Both the position numbers and the translations under genes were made by a program. A DNA stretch of 64,000 bases from Salminus brasiliensis (taxonomy: Eukaryota > Chordata > Actinopteri > Characiformes > Bryconidae): positions 33,792,261 to 33,856,260 of the forward strand of contig NC_132878.1 in NCBI RefSeq assembly GCF_030463535.1, given 5' to 3'. Below, piece after piece: positions 12,116-24,796 of this stretch. The notes under the pieces are model-generated. The model was not told where the DNA came from. It did not search any database and saw only the letters and a list, made by a program, of their open reading frames with translations. Position 1 is the first letter of the stretch, and each line of letters opens with the position of its first letter.

Positions 12116-12929
12116 CTTTTACTGCTTGGAAATGGCTTTTATGTAGGAACAAACACACTGAACTCCATTTAACATGTCACAGGTGAGATTGATCACAAGT
12201 GAGCTCGATCAAGTTTCTTGCAAGTTCATTTGATGTACTGTTTAGACAGGGGAAAAGCTACAATTAGCATAAACAGGTAAATATTGAAGTGACATATCTG
12301 CCAGTAATGGCAGTACCATTTAACATGATTTTTTTTAGCTTTCTTGAACATAAAATGGTTTGGCTCATCCAAGCATTTGATAGCCTGCTCTATGATTCCA
12401 CCTGGTGGACAGTAAAAATTACTACACAAGTTATTTGCTTCCATTTCAATAGGTAAATATGAAGTGTTGCACCTTGAAGTGTTATAGCTCATTGGATGTG
12501 CCTTTTGAACAAAGATGAAATTCCATGTAACCCAAAAATGACCTACATTGACCTCTGAAAGTATGGCAAGGCTATTTCAATGATTGTTTTTGCTGAACAC
12601 TGAGGATGTTTGGGACGAGAGCACAAAAGAAGAGTATATAAATGTTTTTTTTTTATTTCCAGTTGTTTACATCTAGATGTGTCAAACATCTTACAGCCGG
12701 ACTTCTCCACTGGCCGACCAGCCAATGTTTAAGTGAACAAAAGCATAAACACAAATAAAGTAAAGTAAATAACATTTAATATTTGGTTGCACATACCTTG
12801 CTTGCAACATTGGCATAGCAATACTGAACCCCTGACATCCCCACACTGTTGGGGGGTGGGGGGTGGGGATAGGTTCTCCTTTTAGTCTCCTCTTCAAAAT
12901 TCACTGGAATTAAGCCATTTGTTTAGACC
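12116..12929. other. Intergenic DNA, no gene seen
   Basis: AT-rich, only short frames. A G-run (TTGGGGGGTGGGGGGTGGGG) lies at about 12849-12868. Confidence 0.45.
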
Positions 12930-13580
12930 ATTACACAGGAGATGAAAGCTTATGCTGCATCATGCTCAATTAGTTTAAGGTCTGGAGGTTTAGACTCGGG
13001 CAGTCTAAAACCTTCCACTTCTTTCCCCACAATGAAGTTCTTTGTGTCATTGCCTTGCTGCATTGTGAGGTTCCTCATAATTAGATAGATTAGATGCATT
13101 TCTATGTAAATTGCCTGACACAATGTTCTTTCCACACTAAAATCATTCTGGTGCTACCATCATGAGTTACATCATCAGTAAAGGTTAATAAGCCCATTCC
13201 AGAAGCAGCTACGCAGGCTTAAGCCATGCCATTACTTCCACAGTGCTTGGCGAATGAGTTTGTATGTTCTGCATCATTAGAAATTCCAATCTGGCCTTCT
13301 TACTGCTAATGAGTGGTTTGCATTTTGTGGTATGGCCTAAATATTTCTGCTCTTAAAGACTAGTTTGAATGGTGGATTGTGATATCTTCACCCTTGCACT
13401 TTGGAACTTGGTGGTAAAATCACTGACTTCCATTTCTGGATTGTTCCTCACAGCTCTCCAAATCTCTCTATCATCTACTGCTGTTGCTGTTTGATGTCTG
13501 GTTGTAAGCACTGGTTTCCTTCCGTTTCAGAGCATTGGCTGTGCCCAGTTCTTGTGCAATTACTCTGATTTTATTTTAAT
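12930..13580 (-). mobile_element. Tc1/mariner-like transposase relic
   Basis: Read on the minus strand, the 13150-13570 segment gives pieces of a transposase helix-turn-helix region (for example KISQSTIQTSL, then KCKPLISSKKARLEF), followed by sequence resembling the rest of a widespread fish Tc1-like element (12950-13200). The middle of the catalytic domain is missing and stops interrupt the frame. The family assignment rests on the HTH pattern and resemblance to common fish repeats. Confidence 0.55.
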
Positions 13581-13744
13581 TTATAATTTCAACTTATTTT
13601 AACAAATGAACATTTAACAAATTGTAACAATTGCAATATTTACACAACTCAAACCAAGGATAGCCATTTAGAGTGAAGGACATGACCCAAAAGTGGATTG
13701 CATAGAGTAAGTGGATTGCAAAAAGTGGGTCATAATTCGCTATA

Positions 13745-13890
13745 ACTACACTATATGAACAAAAGAAACGCCTTGAAACACCTGCTCATTCTTTTTTTGT
13801 AAACTCTAATCCCCACCACCATTCCACACTGCTAAGCTCAATACTGGGGGCCCTTATACTCCTCATGCCCATGCCTGGCATTAACCGTGG
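13745..13890 (+). repeat. MITE-like fragment, CACTATATG-ended family
   Basis: It begins ACACTATATGAACAAAAG and contains the GGGGGCCCTTATACTCC / CATGCCTGGCATTA part also seen in the longer copy at 35085-35575. The right end is missing. Confidence 0.55.
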
Positions 13891-13919
13891 AAGATATCAA
13901 AGTAAACTGTAAAATATAA

Positions 13920-14240
13920 CATGTACCAACATCCTTGAAACCACCTGGAAAATAATTGCAACTGCATAGTTACCACCTAAGAACCATGTGGCACACCATA
14001 GAAACCACTTAGAAACACCATAGCATCCACTTGAGATACACTTAAAACTGCTTTCCAACATCCTAGCAGCTGGACACGCTAGCAACTACTTAGCAACAGA
14101 ATAACCACCCCTTGGAACAGAATCCCAATAGCATAGCAAACACTTGGGACAAGCTGTTGCTGCTAAGCAGCTGCTATGGGATCCTAGGTGGTTGCTATTC
14201 TATTGGACAGTTGCTGTCCTAAGTGGTTGCTGAGCTGTTT
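13920..14240. repeat. Degenerate tandem repeat with inverted second half
   Basis: Diverged units like AACCACCTAGAAACACCATAG repeat through 13930-14140; from about 14150 the reverse complement (GGTGGTTGCTATT, GTGGTTGCTGAGC) follows. The two halves could fold into a large imperfect hairpin. This resembles common fish CTAGCAACCAC satellite-like repeats. Confidence 0.65.
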
Positions 14241-16080
14241 GCTTTGATATCCCACACTGGTACAAGGGTGATACCAGTATCATGAAAACCTTAATTAAGC
14301 CTACTGAAAAAAACACAGACACAGAGACTTCAGCAGCTGGTTCTGGAGTGAATGTGAAGGCTTAATCTGTAAGTTACATTTTAGTGCTAATAGCTTGACT
14401 GTAGAAAAAAAAAAATTCAGCAGCATATCACAACACATTGGTTCTTGGTCCACTTACACAGCTTTCACCAACATTCTGACATTCAGCGAAGTTGTCTTAT
14501 TTGGAATTAGTTCAGTTTACAAGGACAATGGTACCCATCATCATAAGAGCAGAGCTGAGAACAATTCAATAGTTTAAAAACAAGTCGTAGAGGGTTTTGT
14601 TAGGACTTCACAAAAGAACATGTTTAAGACCATTCTGGTTGTCTTCCATGCAATTACTGAACAGTAAGCTTTAGGACATAATAATCCCTTAAATAAAAAA
14701 AAGGTTTTAGGGATGAATTTATCTTGTATTGTGTTTTACAACAAATGTCTGATTTAACTGAAAAAAGATCACTGTAGAAAGAACAGGAGAGAAAGAGAGA
14801 GAGAACGGATACCCATCCACACAGCAAATGCAGTACACCCCCTAGTGGATAAATGATGCACAACAATGTGTACAAATTAAGGCTAAATGGAAATTAACAA
14901 TTACTGTCTGTCCACAATTCATTTCATAGACAGATAGGCAGGTATGTGTGTGTATCTGCACACATGTATGCATTTTCTGCTTTTGCTTTTTTGTTATGTT
15001 TTCTCATTGTGCTAAATTTATTTTACTAGAAAGAAGTTAGAAATCCTCCACAAACGTAATATAATGTGTAATGTAATGCCATAAAAAAATCTGCCATTAC
15101 TTTTGCATGCTCCACATTTAATATTTTTTTAGAACATGCTGAATTAAGCAAAAGCATGCTCTCTGTTGAGGATGTGAACTTACACAATCATTTCATTTGA
15201 CTAGGGGTGCCCTAACTGCAAAAGACTGTACTACTCAATGACTAATTATGATAATTAAATTGCTAAATTGCCTCCAGGGCTACTCACCTCAGCAAAATGA
15301 GTGCTGTTGGAACCTTGCACTGTGGGGTTGAACCTATTCAGCCACTGGAGGGCGTTCCTAACCTAAACAATTCAGAACTCAAGCACTATGAGAAAGCGTG
15401 GAAGGATGGTATGTGTTAAGTGACACTGACTTTCTTGTAGGTTCTCTGCAGCCTCTGTCTCAGTTGCCTTGGTGACTGTCAGGTATAGTCAGGTATAGTC
15501 ATCAGGGAATAGGGCTTTGTGGCGATACCTTAGAGTTTGCATCTCTTTGAATTAGACATACATAAAAGGATTTCCTAAAAATGACCTTTTTGTTTTTAGA
15601 GTGCAGTTGTATCTGCAGACATTCTGAGCAGACCCAATAAATCCTGCAGGGTCCAAACAAACACTGATACTGGATGTAGTTCCCAAACACAGGTAGATGG
15701 AGTGAGCAAGCTCATTTTAGAGCACAACAGGAACCATGAACACTTGTACATGTATTGCTAAATAACAGTGTCAAACCATGACTGTTTGAAGGCCACAAGT
15801 GACCAAACATCCCATGCTCAAATATGGCAGCATCTGTCAGGACTGTTATGTGTACTGTTGTACTAATGCTAATGTTAATGTCCTGTTATGCATGACAGCA
15901 TATGACATCTCAAATGCTTTTTTAATATCAGTGCTAATGTAGCAGGGTTCAGGTACAATGTTACCAAAAATAAATAATACTAAAATTCAATCTAACTGTA
16001 CATATTACATATTACAGTATTATAGTTAAACCTCAATATTGTATTTAATCAATAATCTAATGTTTCAGTAATAGTCCAGT
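14241..16080. other. Intergenic DNA, no gene seen
   Basis: No exon, RNA gene or recognisable transposon could be supported. A GA-rich tract lies at 14786-14803. Confidence 0.45.
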
Positions 16081-16084
16081 AGCG

Positions 16085-16200
16085 AATAGAGTAGTGAATA
16101 AGACCATGGAACACCTGGACAATGGGAGATTGCTGGTTTGATGCCCAGCTCTGATGAAAACAGTCAAATCTTCAAGTAACTGTATAATTTTAGGCTTCCT
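16085..16200 (+). mobile_element. Possible tRNA-derived SINE fragment
   Basis: A GCTGGTTTGATGCCC-like B-box phrase at about 16133-16147 preceded by a weak A-box-like stretch suggests an old tRNA-derived SINE. The evidence is one motif only. Confidence 0.3.
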
Positions 16201-16829
16201 TTAAGGCAAGACTCCCCATCACTGTGTTTACTTCCCAGTGATTTGTGATTAGACATGATGAAAATTCTTAAAATTTTCTACTTCTGGGATTCTAAATAAA
16301 TTCCTTCAGGTTGTACTTTAGTTTTTTTGAACCCCTGCCCCCAATTGTAAATGGTTAAAGTCTGGCAAAATTAAATGTAACAAGTATCTCTGTCTGTGTT
16401 TTGTATTTAATTTTTTTTATTATTTTATTATTTGTTTTCTATTTATTTATCTATATATTTTAAAGAAATAAAATGAGCTTTAGTAAAACATAGGATTTAC
16501 ACTTTGATTTATTTGTTTCATTAGACACTGAAGCTCATTTTACCAAAATATATTTAATTATATATGATAATTAATAAAGTTTTAATTTTATAACATTTTT
16601 AAATAAAGGCTTTTCAAAATATGCTTTAATACAACTTAGGAAACACACTTGATAGATCAAAAGATCTCACACACACACACTGAAGCATACTTCATACTTT
16701 AACAAATGTACATTAAACTGTCACATACAAGTAAATTAATTTATTTATTACCATAGTTATGCAATAAAGTGTGCTTTCTCCTCAGGTGATCTGACTTCTT
16801 TCAATGTCGTGTGGTGACCTTTAGGGTGT

Positions 16830-17230
16830 GCCTTATATTTGGGCAGTGCAACCTTAAAGACTAAAAACCTTGTCCCTTTTCCATTGGCTCCTGTCACTAT
16901 CTGTTTGCATATGGGGTGTGTCTTTCTCCACTTACTCACCACCAGTGTGTAGTCAATACCCTAAGCCTACATTCCCCTGTCTGTTCATTATTAATCCTTG
17001 TTAGTGGTGTGTTTGACTAGTGTTTAGAGCTGGCTCTCAAATGGGTTCTTAGTTTAAATAATTTGTTGTCAAATTATGGGTATAAATGAATGGCTTTGGC
17101 AAAAATAAAACATCTCATTATCAGGAGCCGGTTCCCATCATTCACTTCAAGGAGCTGGCTTGACACTGCTGGTGTCAGTGTTGAAGGTTGTAGGAGCAAG
17201 TTGCTGCTTTCACTGTTGCTGAGTGTGGCT
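16830..17230 (+). repeat. Diverged direct repeat, first copy (second at 18860-19075)
   Basis: Shares phrases such as CCATTGG...TTTGCATA, GGGTGTGTCTTTC and AGGAGCAAGTTGCTGCTTTC with 18860-19075. The two copies flank the promoter and leader exon of gene A. Confidence 0.6.
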
Positions 17231-17719
17231 TTAAGTTAAGAATGCTACAGTGTTATGCCATCAGCATTTGTGTCAATAGTAATTGTCAGTTAATAAATGT
17301 AACCTAAACTCATCATCAAACTTTAAATATGATCTAATCATAATTGATATGTTTAAGAAGTGTGTATGTATATGGTGATAATACAATAATACAATAATCA
17401 TAAAGTGCACTTGGGTGTAGTTTAGTTACAGTAAATCTTAAAGAAGCACGGAAGTGTACGCACTATGTGAGTCAATACACAAAGTAGTTTTATAATATAC
17501 TTGTGTACAGTGTAGTAACAATTATGTAAAAAATTGCATACTTAAGTTTGCTTAAGTTGTATGAAAAAAAACACTCAAAAGCACAACTTAATGCTTTTAG
17601 GTTGTATTTAAACATTGCTTAATACAAAAATTGCCATATGTTGCTCCAAAATAACATTTAGTACATATTTAATAAAGTAAAAGTATGTACTTTTCATATT
17701 AAATATATTAAGTTTTAAA

Positions 17720-17970
17720 AAGCTGCAAGAAACAGGAAACAGCAAGTGTTGCACAAGTCACAGTCATGACAGTCATGTTTGCAAAGCTGCTGACAAAGAG
17801 AGATCAGTCCTGTGCAAGAATATTTGAGCACAGCTGCTCTGTGCTGCATAAACATTAGAGTGGGTTAAACTCCACTGAATAGCTTCTGAGAGTGTGTATA
17901 CAGGGTTAGTGTAGAGCTGGGTGTGGAGCTGTCAGTGTGCTGTGAGGTCAGCGTTGTTTTACTAGTGAGG
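17720..17970 (+). promoter_or_regulatory. Promoter-like module and 5' UTR of gene A
   Basis: Matches the upstream modules of the other cluster genes: an ACAGGAAACAGCAAG phrase (17731-17745) with an ETS-like GGAA core, GAGATCAGTCCTG in the TATA-proximal position (TATA-like sequence degraded to GACAAAGAG here), CTCTGTGCTGCATAAACATT, and the 5' UTR end GGTCAGCGTTGTTTTACTAG directly before the ATG. The promoter role is inferred from its conserved position. Confidence 0.6.
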
Positions 17971-18019
17971 ATGTTGCTGAGCTTTTACATTCTCTTCATC
18001 GTGCTTCACGTCTCTGAAG
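17971..18019 (+). CDS. Gene A exon 1: signal peptide
   Basis: 49 nt, ATG then a hydrophobic leader, ending in phase 1 at a GAAG|GTGAGT donor. Near-identical to the leader exons at 31206, 39104 and 51569. Confidence 0.85.
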
Positions 18020-21000
18020 GTGAGTGTAACATTTTCCCTTAAGCATATCATACAACAAACATTGCCATCAGAGTAGCTTTTATTAAAAAAATGGGACGTA
18101 TTTGCTTTGGTGAAATCACTTTGTCTATGCTAAGCTGTAGAAGTAACACTTTATTTTACACTTATATGTATGCCCTACTGATTGTCCATGCTGAAATTGT
18201 TAACAAAAAGGTTTAGGTTTTAGAGTCATTTTAATACAACTTCCTCTTTTCTCTAGTGAAAAAATGTACCCTAATTGTATTTAAAACATTTTTTTTGTCC
18301 AAGTATGCTGTAAATATACTAGCAAATATATGTCCTTATTTAAAATGCTAAACATAACTTAATATTATGCTTTCATCACATTCTTGCAAGTAAACTTTGA
18401 TCACACTTTTAAAATATGTAGTATATGTTTAATAAATACTTTTCTATGAAGTACTTTTAGTTAAAACATAGTTAATTTTAGTTAGATAGTTTACAAAACA
18501 GCTACTACAGTAATTCACTTAAAGCACACTTGAAATGTCACAATAAATTATGCAAATATACTGTAATCTTTGTTGTTTTTAACCAATTAAACAAAGTCTG
18601 TTGTTCATCAAACTGGATCTATCCCACATATTACTCAACTATTTTGAGGTAGATGATCATTTGTGATCATTTTACAGATCTTTGAGGTCAAACTAATTGT
18701 AATAATTGAGTTTATTCTGTTGCCATTGGTAAATGGATAGTGATTGGCCCGTACAAGCTTAAAAACAAACTGCACTGATGTTGGATTTATTTATTTATTT
18801 ATTTCTCTAATTTTGATATTACTCAACAAGTCAGCTGTGTTGGGTCAATAATATACAGTGGGTTTGTGTGGAATGCAACCTATTTGACTACACCTCAAAA
18901 TGTTCCCATTGGTTTCTGGTGCCACGTATTTGCATACTGGGTGTGTCTTTCCCCCTTCACTCACCATCAGTGTGAAGCCACTCTACCCAGGCTACCTTCA
19001 CCTATGTATGCATTTGTGATCTGTGTAGTGTGCAAGGCTGTAAGAGCAAGTCTTTGCTTTCTCTGCTACTGAGTGTTGTAGTTGATATAATGTCCTCCGA
19101 GTTTATGTAGATGGTAGTTGTTTCAGAGAAATCATATCCAGACCTCAAACTGAATTGAGTGCTTCAGTAAAAGTTTAAAGTATCTGAAATATTGGTATTT
19201 TTATGTTTATGTACATATTCAGTAAAAAATGTGTAGTCTGCTTACATGAACTTAAGGCAACTCAGGTTTAGCACAGTTAGAGTTATGCTGTTGTTCTATT
19301 TCTGCACGACTGAAGTCCCATAAGTACAAAAAAGTTGCTTTTTAGCACTCTTTAAGTGCACTGATCATTAGTGTGGCAAAACGTACACTTTAGCGCACTG
19401 CTGCATAAATGAGATTGGTATACCTGAGTCTACTTTTTATTTTTTATTTTATTTTTAGTTTAGAGTTAGGTTGTATTTAACAGAGATTTAGGTGAATGTT
19501 GGTTATATCAGTGGATACTGATTGTTTACAAAGCATATACACTGCAGGGAACCATCTAAGTAAAATGTTACAATAGGGTAGTTTGGGCAGGACACAAAAG
19601 CTATGTAGCTTTTAATGGGGGTTCATTAACTCAGCTCTTTCAATATAGCTCTCATAGTGATGACTGGCGAGTGTCAACACACCAAAAAATAAGCAACGTA
19701 CATGGTATAATGGAGGGATTTGGAGCCATCAGTGTCATCAGTGTCATCATCAGTCTTATGTTGCTAAGCATCTTATTATAAATGGCTACGCTTCAGGGTA
19801 GCTCATAACTCAGATGATGATGAAACTTTATATATTTAATTATTTTAGTTTAACTTGTTTTTAGTTTGTTGTATAACTTATAGATTGTATAAGTTTTACA
19901 TTCATTTCTAAAGTAAGATTAATAGTGAAAGCGTTATACATTTTAAATAGCATAAACAGCATCCCAAACTGTATGAACAGATGAATTTGTCTAGAAAAGG
20001 TTCATCATTTATTGTTTTACTAATGTAACCGGTCTACCTGGACCTGGTGCTGTTCACAGGAAGGGTGAGCACTGGTGTTGTGATGACCAGTGCTGGCTAA
20101 GGAACATGGAGGCAAGTCTGTACCTTAGGCCAGCTCACCAACTGCAATCGTTTAAATGCCTGCGGATCCTTCTTCTTCCCTGTATCAACAGCCATAGCGG
20201 TCATTAGAGGATGTTTTATGGAAATTATTTATTGCACACACAAGATACTTGAAACTGGACATGTACTAAACTTAGACTAAAGATACAGATTTTATTTCTA
20301 TGTCTCCTGGATGCTTGTAGACATCAGAGCGAATTACTCAAACTTTGGCTACCAGCATGTATTGCTTAATCTTAATCTGCCTGTTCAGCTGCTGTTGGGT
20401 GATTCGGAGGAGTCGTTAGCTTGAAAACAATAGGATGGTTAATAAATCTTTATTAACTTGTGAGATCTTTGTTCCGTAATGTACAAATAACCAAATAATC
20501 ATGCCATGACCAAATCATGACAGGATTTACTTCCAGAGATGTCAATGTTGTACTTGCACTGTGATGGAGGATTCCATTACTGAGTAGATTGATTCATGGG
20601 GGACAATCGATAACTCATGAGCCTTTTGAATGCTTAATGGATTAATTATGTCATGTTTCATTGTGGCTTGTAGTGGTGGCTTGGTGGTTACAGCACTGGG
20701 ACTGCTAAGATACCTCTTTTGGGTGCTTGAGCAAGACACTTAACCCTCCTCTGCTCCAGGGGCTCTGTAGCATTGTTGACACTGTGCTCTGAACCTGGAT
20801 GGTTAAATTGGGGCATATTGTTTGCAAGTGATGTACTATAAAGTATTGCAGAGGGTGTGTGTCTGTTTACGATGAGGCTGATTTAACAGTTGCAGTCAAA
20901 TCGACACTCGTTCTGGTGTCTACAACGGTTGCTTGAATCAGATGCAGTGTTGTTTTGTAGGTCATTCCAGAAGCTTGAATCTATGCTTCTTTCTGTGGAA

Positions 21001-23530
21001 CTTCAATGACTAAGAGCTGGTATACCTAACTCATTATATAAATACTGATTACACTTTATTTTCTTAGATACATCAAAGTTATTTGAAGCTTTCTCTTGAC
21101 TATGATCATAATATACAAATTCGATATATGACTAACCTTAACTGACTGATTTTGATTCTGTGTTTATGCAGGATGCACTCTGGAAAACACTACAAAAACT
21201 GTGAAAATAACAGCACATAGAGGAGGGTCAGTACTGCTGCCCTGCTACTGCATTGACCCGAACACCGAACCAGAGAGATTCTCCTGGAGTAAACTCAACA
21301 CAAAAACAAACAGATTGGATGCTATATCCAGTGAGAGTGGTCAGTACAGAGACAGAGTTCAGCTGGTTAATGATCACTCTCCAGCTAATCTCTCTCTACT
21401 CATATCACACCTGACTGAAGAGGATGGAGGAGATTACTGGTGTGATGCTGAAAATGGTGTATATGTTTTCATCAAACTTACTATTGAAGGTAAAACACTA
21501 TTTGAAACTTTGTTTACAGGGCAATGCAAATCTCAAAATATCTACAGTAGTCTCTTCATCCAGTAAGGTTAAATTAGATGTATAATACTGCCTAATCTGC
21601 CTAATATCAACAAACATAGCTATATATCTACTCATATTATCTTTTGGTTATTTATATAGAAGCTTGTACAATTACTGTATTCACATGTGTGTTTGCTAAA
21701 TTGTGTATTTCAAAATAATTCTATGATAAATTTAGACTTTTTCATTTTTATGTATCTGTGTAAGCTCGGTTTGCTGTTGTCATGTTTATGCACATATTAT
21801 CAAACCTTCGTATTATCAAATCCAAATTTAAATTACATAAGGTTCTGCAGTGCTGGGTAGACAAACAACTCCCACCAGAAGCCTAAGGCTAAGCACAGAT
21901 TTCAATTTATTCAATGTCAAACTGATCCCCTTTCTGAAAAATCAGTTTCATCAACTGCATTACAGGGTCCTGTCACCCTTCTGTTTCTCACATAAAGAAA
22001 TGCCTGCTCAAACTCCTGCTACCAGCATGTATTTCTTAACCCTTTTGCCTGTTCTGCTGCTGTTGCTGGGAGTCGGAGGAGTCGTTTATTGGAAATGTAG
22101 AGGTACACACACAAAGACACACACACAATCTTTTGAGATATGTACAGTATATCTGTCTGCTCACTCTTTATGACTGATTCTGGGCAGGACAGAGACAAGG
22201 TCAGATAAACAGCAGAGCGCAAAGAGGGATGAGGAGTGAGCAGGACACAAAGGTGAGTCCACGCACCACCCACATCACATTCTATTAAACCCATAACATT
22301 TACTCATATCCCATTACAATCAAGACTTCCCAATTTATTCACTTTTTTATTTCATTCCATCATATTCAATCACATCCCATCACATCTCATATTCAGTTGA
22401 ATTGTTTTTAATTGTATTCATGTACATGTTGTAATCACAGGTCAGGCGTGGCATTAGAAAATAGGAAACACTGGCAGGGAGGAAACAAAGCAAGATTTAT
22501 TAAAGGGCAGGGTAAACATAAACAAAGTAGCAACCAAAGTGGGACTAAACAAAGTATACAGCAATCTGAAGGACAAAACAGGAAAACAAGACAGAAGTGT
22601 CAAACAAACCTGGACTGGGTAAAACAGTGGTAACAGGGACCGAACGGAACAGAGGGAACAGAGACTAGATAAGGGGAGAACTTGAATAGGGAAAAACAGA
22701 AAACCACAGAGCAGCACTCAGGACGGGACAGTGGACATAAAGATAAGCAAAAAGCCACAAGCTGTGCTTGGGCAGATTAACTAGACAGGAAGAACAAAAT
22801 CCACAAGGCAGTGCTTTGGCAAAAAAGAGGAAAACAGACAGGGCAACTGAAAACTGAAACAAAACGCAAAGTCAAGCTTCTAGGAAGATATACTAGGAGG
22901 GATAGACAAAAGGCAGGTATTACCAGGACAGGGCAGGGCAGGGCAGGGCAGGCAAACGAAGCGCTAGGCATGAGACGTTTTCCCTTGAGCAGACCATGAA
23001 ACACGCTGATGCAGGAATGCACATAGTCAATTTACGACAGAGAACTGGTGTGAGAGAGAGATGCATAAAGCCGCAGTCACAGGTGGAGCTCCTTCTATGA
23101 GCAGAGGGGTGAAGTCCTGGGACTGACACATGTTTTTTTTTTTAATTATAGAAATGCTATGTAAATTAACAGTCCAACTGTTATTTCAAGTGTTATGCCA
23201 CATACTACAAATTATGTTTATTTCTTTTGACTTTAATTATTTGACTTCAATTTTAGGATTTTTGCTGCCAGTCAATTGACCATTTTTTAAATCATCTTTT
23301 CCAGTGTGAGAATGTTTTCACCACCTTTAGTTTGGTGCTAACATATCACTACAAATCCCATACAAGCATTAAAAATGAGTGTTTTATTAGTTTTGTGTAC
23401 ATGAACGTTTCTGTTCTCTCTGCAGGATCAAGTAATGTACTCGACTATTGTCCACAGCAACATAACCAGAACACCTACAGTGACCAACACTGAAGATAAC
23501 ATTGAATATGCCACCATCAGACTGAACTAA
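17971..23530 (+). CDS. Gene A: single-Ig inhibitory-type receptor with two ITIMs
   Basis: Proposed exons: 17971-18019 (signal peptide), 21172-21489 (Ig V domain), 21998-22102 (stalk and transmembrane), 22188-22252 and 23426-23530 (cytoplasmic). All junctions have GT/AG borders and the frame closes on TAA, giving 213 residues. The leader MLLSFYILFIVLHVSE is followed by a V-type domain (17-122) with B-strand LPCYC, C-strand FSW, an NLS glycosylation site and DYWC. The transmembrane segment is about 134-154. The tail contains VMYSTI (Y184) and IEYATI (Y207), both fitting the ITIM pattern [ILVS]xYxx[ILV], 23 residues apart, so it probably recruits SHP-type phosphatases (family knowledge plus inference). 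An alternative acceptor at 21849-21850 would keep the frame and add 49 stalk residues (262 aa). No adaptor-pairing charge is seen in the membrane. The transmembrane exon differs from those of genes B-D. Confidence 0.8.
18860..19075 (+). repeat. Diverged direct repeat, second copy
   Basis: Matches 16830-17230 (CCCATTGGTTTCTGG, GGGTGTGTCTTTCCC, AAGAGCAAGTCTTTGCTTTC). Confidence 0.6.
20665..20860 (+). mobile_element. SINE-like element
   Basis: Contains the phrase GAGCAAGACACTTAACCCTC followed by TCTGCTCCAGGGGCTCTGTA and GTGCTCTGAACCTGG, which is typical of the body of widespread fish tRNA-derived SINEs. The tRNA-like head (GCTTGGTGGTTACAGCACTG) is at 20678-20697. Confidence 0.65.
21172..21489 (+). 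CDS. Gene A exon 2: Ig V domain
   Basis: 318 nt, phase 1-1. Starts GCTLENTTK, with [28 protein letters not shown] and EDGGDYWCD; it is the only domain of the cluster with a Trp before the F-strand Cys. Confidence 0.88.
22440..23130 (-). mobile_element. LTR-like dispersed repeat, copy 1
   Basis: Shares AACAAAGCAAGAT..ATT (reverse of a polyadenylation region), the CACAAGC..TGCTTGGG phrase and general layout with copies at 26240, 29545, 33138, 36915 and 52873. It lies inside the last intron of gene A. Confidence 0.55.
23426..23530 (+). CDS. Gene A last exon: double-ITIM tail
   Basis: Begins after TCTCTCTGCAG in phase 0, encodes 34 residues with VMYSTI and IEYATI and ends in TAA. A decayed copy lies at 45885-45936. 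Confidence 0.82.
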   Translation, partial: DQVMYSTIVHSNITRTPTVTNTEDNIEYATIRLN

Positions 23531-23633
23531 CATCCTGTTCCAAATGTTTTATTGTGTCCATGTTAACTAAACCTAATTTGGATTCAGTTTTTACAGTTAA
23601 AGATTTCCTTGCATTAGGTGACCTGTCAGAGCG

Positions 23634-23654
23634 TCACTTTCACTTTCACTTTTA
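23634..23654. promoter_or_regulatory. TTTCAC repeat resembling an ISRE/IRF site
   Basis: The reverse complement reads GAAAGTGAAAGTGA, which contains the GAAANNGAAA pattern bound by IRF proteins. It starts 104 bases after the stop codon of gene A. It may be only a short hexanucleotide repeat. Confidence 0.3.
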
Positions 23655-23879
23655 CAGAGACATCTTGTCATCTTGTCAGAGAGAGATCTTGTCTTTTTAG
23701 TAGGGTACTCTGTTATTCTGCTCTAAGGGGAAGGCAAACAGGCTGAGGTGCTGGCAATGTTTTCCCTCCAAAATGTCATGTGACTCGTTAGTGTTACTAG
23801 GTCTCAGATGTGCATAGGAAGCAGGTGTGTTCAATTTTGTAGTACAGCTCTCACACTCTCTCATACTGGTCACTGAAAG

Positions 23880-24796
23880 TTCCAACATGGCACCTCATGG
23901 CAAATAACTCTCTGAGGATCTTAAATTATTGCGCTACATAAGGATGGCCAAGGCTACAAGAAGATTGCCAACACCCTGAAACTGAGCTGCAGAACAGTGG
24001 CCAAGATCATCCAGCATTTTAAAAAGAGCAGGGTCCACTCAGAACAGACCTTGCATTGGTCGTCCAAAGAAGTTCAGTGCACGTGCTCAGCGTCACATCC
24101 AAATGCTGTCTTTGAAAGATAGGCGCAGTGCTGTCATCATTGCTGCAGAGATTGAAAAGGTGGGTGGTCAGCCTGTCACTGCTCAGACCATATGCTGCAC
24201 ACTACATCAAATTGGTCTGCATGGCTGTCACCCCAGAAGGAAGCCTCTTCTGAAGTCTGTACACAAGAAAGCCCGCAAACAGTTTGCTGAAGACATGTCA
24301 ACAAAGGACATGGATTACTGGAATCATGTCCTATGGTCTGATGAGACCAAGATTAATTTGTTTGGTTCAGAAGGTCTCAATCATGTGTGGCGGCAATTAG
24401 GTGAGGAGTACAAAGATAAGTGTGTCACGCCTACAGTCAAGCATGGTGGTGGGAATGCCATGGTCTGGGGCTGCATGAGTGCAGCAGGTGTTGGGGAGTT
24501 ACATTTCATTGAGGGACACATGAACTTCAATATGTGCTGTGAAATACTGAAGCACAGCATGATCCCCTCCCTCCGGAAACTGGTTCCAGCATGATAATGA
24601 CCTCAAACACACCTCTAAGACGACTACTGCTTTATTGAAGAGGCTTAGGGTAAAGGTGATGGACTGGCCAAGCATGTCTCCAGACCTAAATCCAATAGAA
24701 CATCTTTGGGGCATCCTCAAGCGGAAGGTGGAGGAGTGCAAAGTCTCGAATATCCGCCAGCTGTGAGGGGTGTACTCACTTTTGTGATACACTGTA
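23880..24796 (+). pseudogene. Tc1/mariner transposase pseudogene
   Basis: From MAPHGK-like sequence at 23887 the frame reads as a Tc1 transposase interrupted by stops; a long clean stretch (24103-24594) holds RKPLLKSVHKKA, LWSDETK with the first catalytic Asp, and KHGGGNAMVWG. A frameshift near 24585 separates this from [10 protein letters not shown] (second Asp; Pro of DPKHT changed to Leu) and [10 protein letters not shown] (Glu). The C-terminus after about 24760 is deleted straight into the right inverted repeat, which ends ATACACTGTA at 24796. No clear left inverted repeat was found. The copy is inactive. Confidence 0.85.

Larger units (their letters stand above)
18020..21171 (+). other. 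Intron 1 of gene A
   Basis: A 3.15-kb AT-rich intron, longer than the first introns of genes B (0.2 kb), C (0.1 kb) and D (0.2 kb). It contains the repeat copy at 18860-19075 and a SINE-like element at 20665-20860. Confidence 0.7.
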
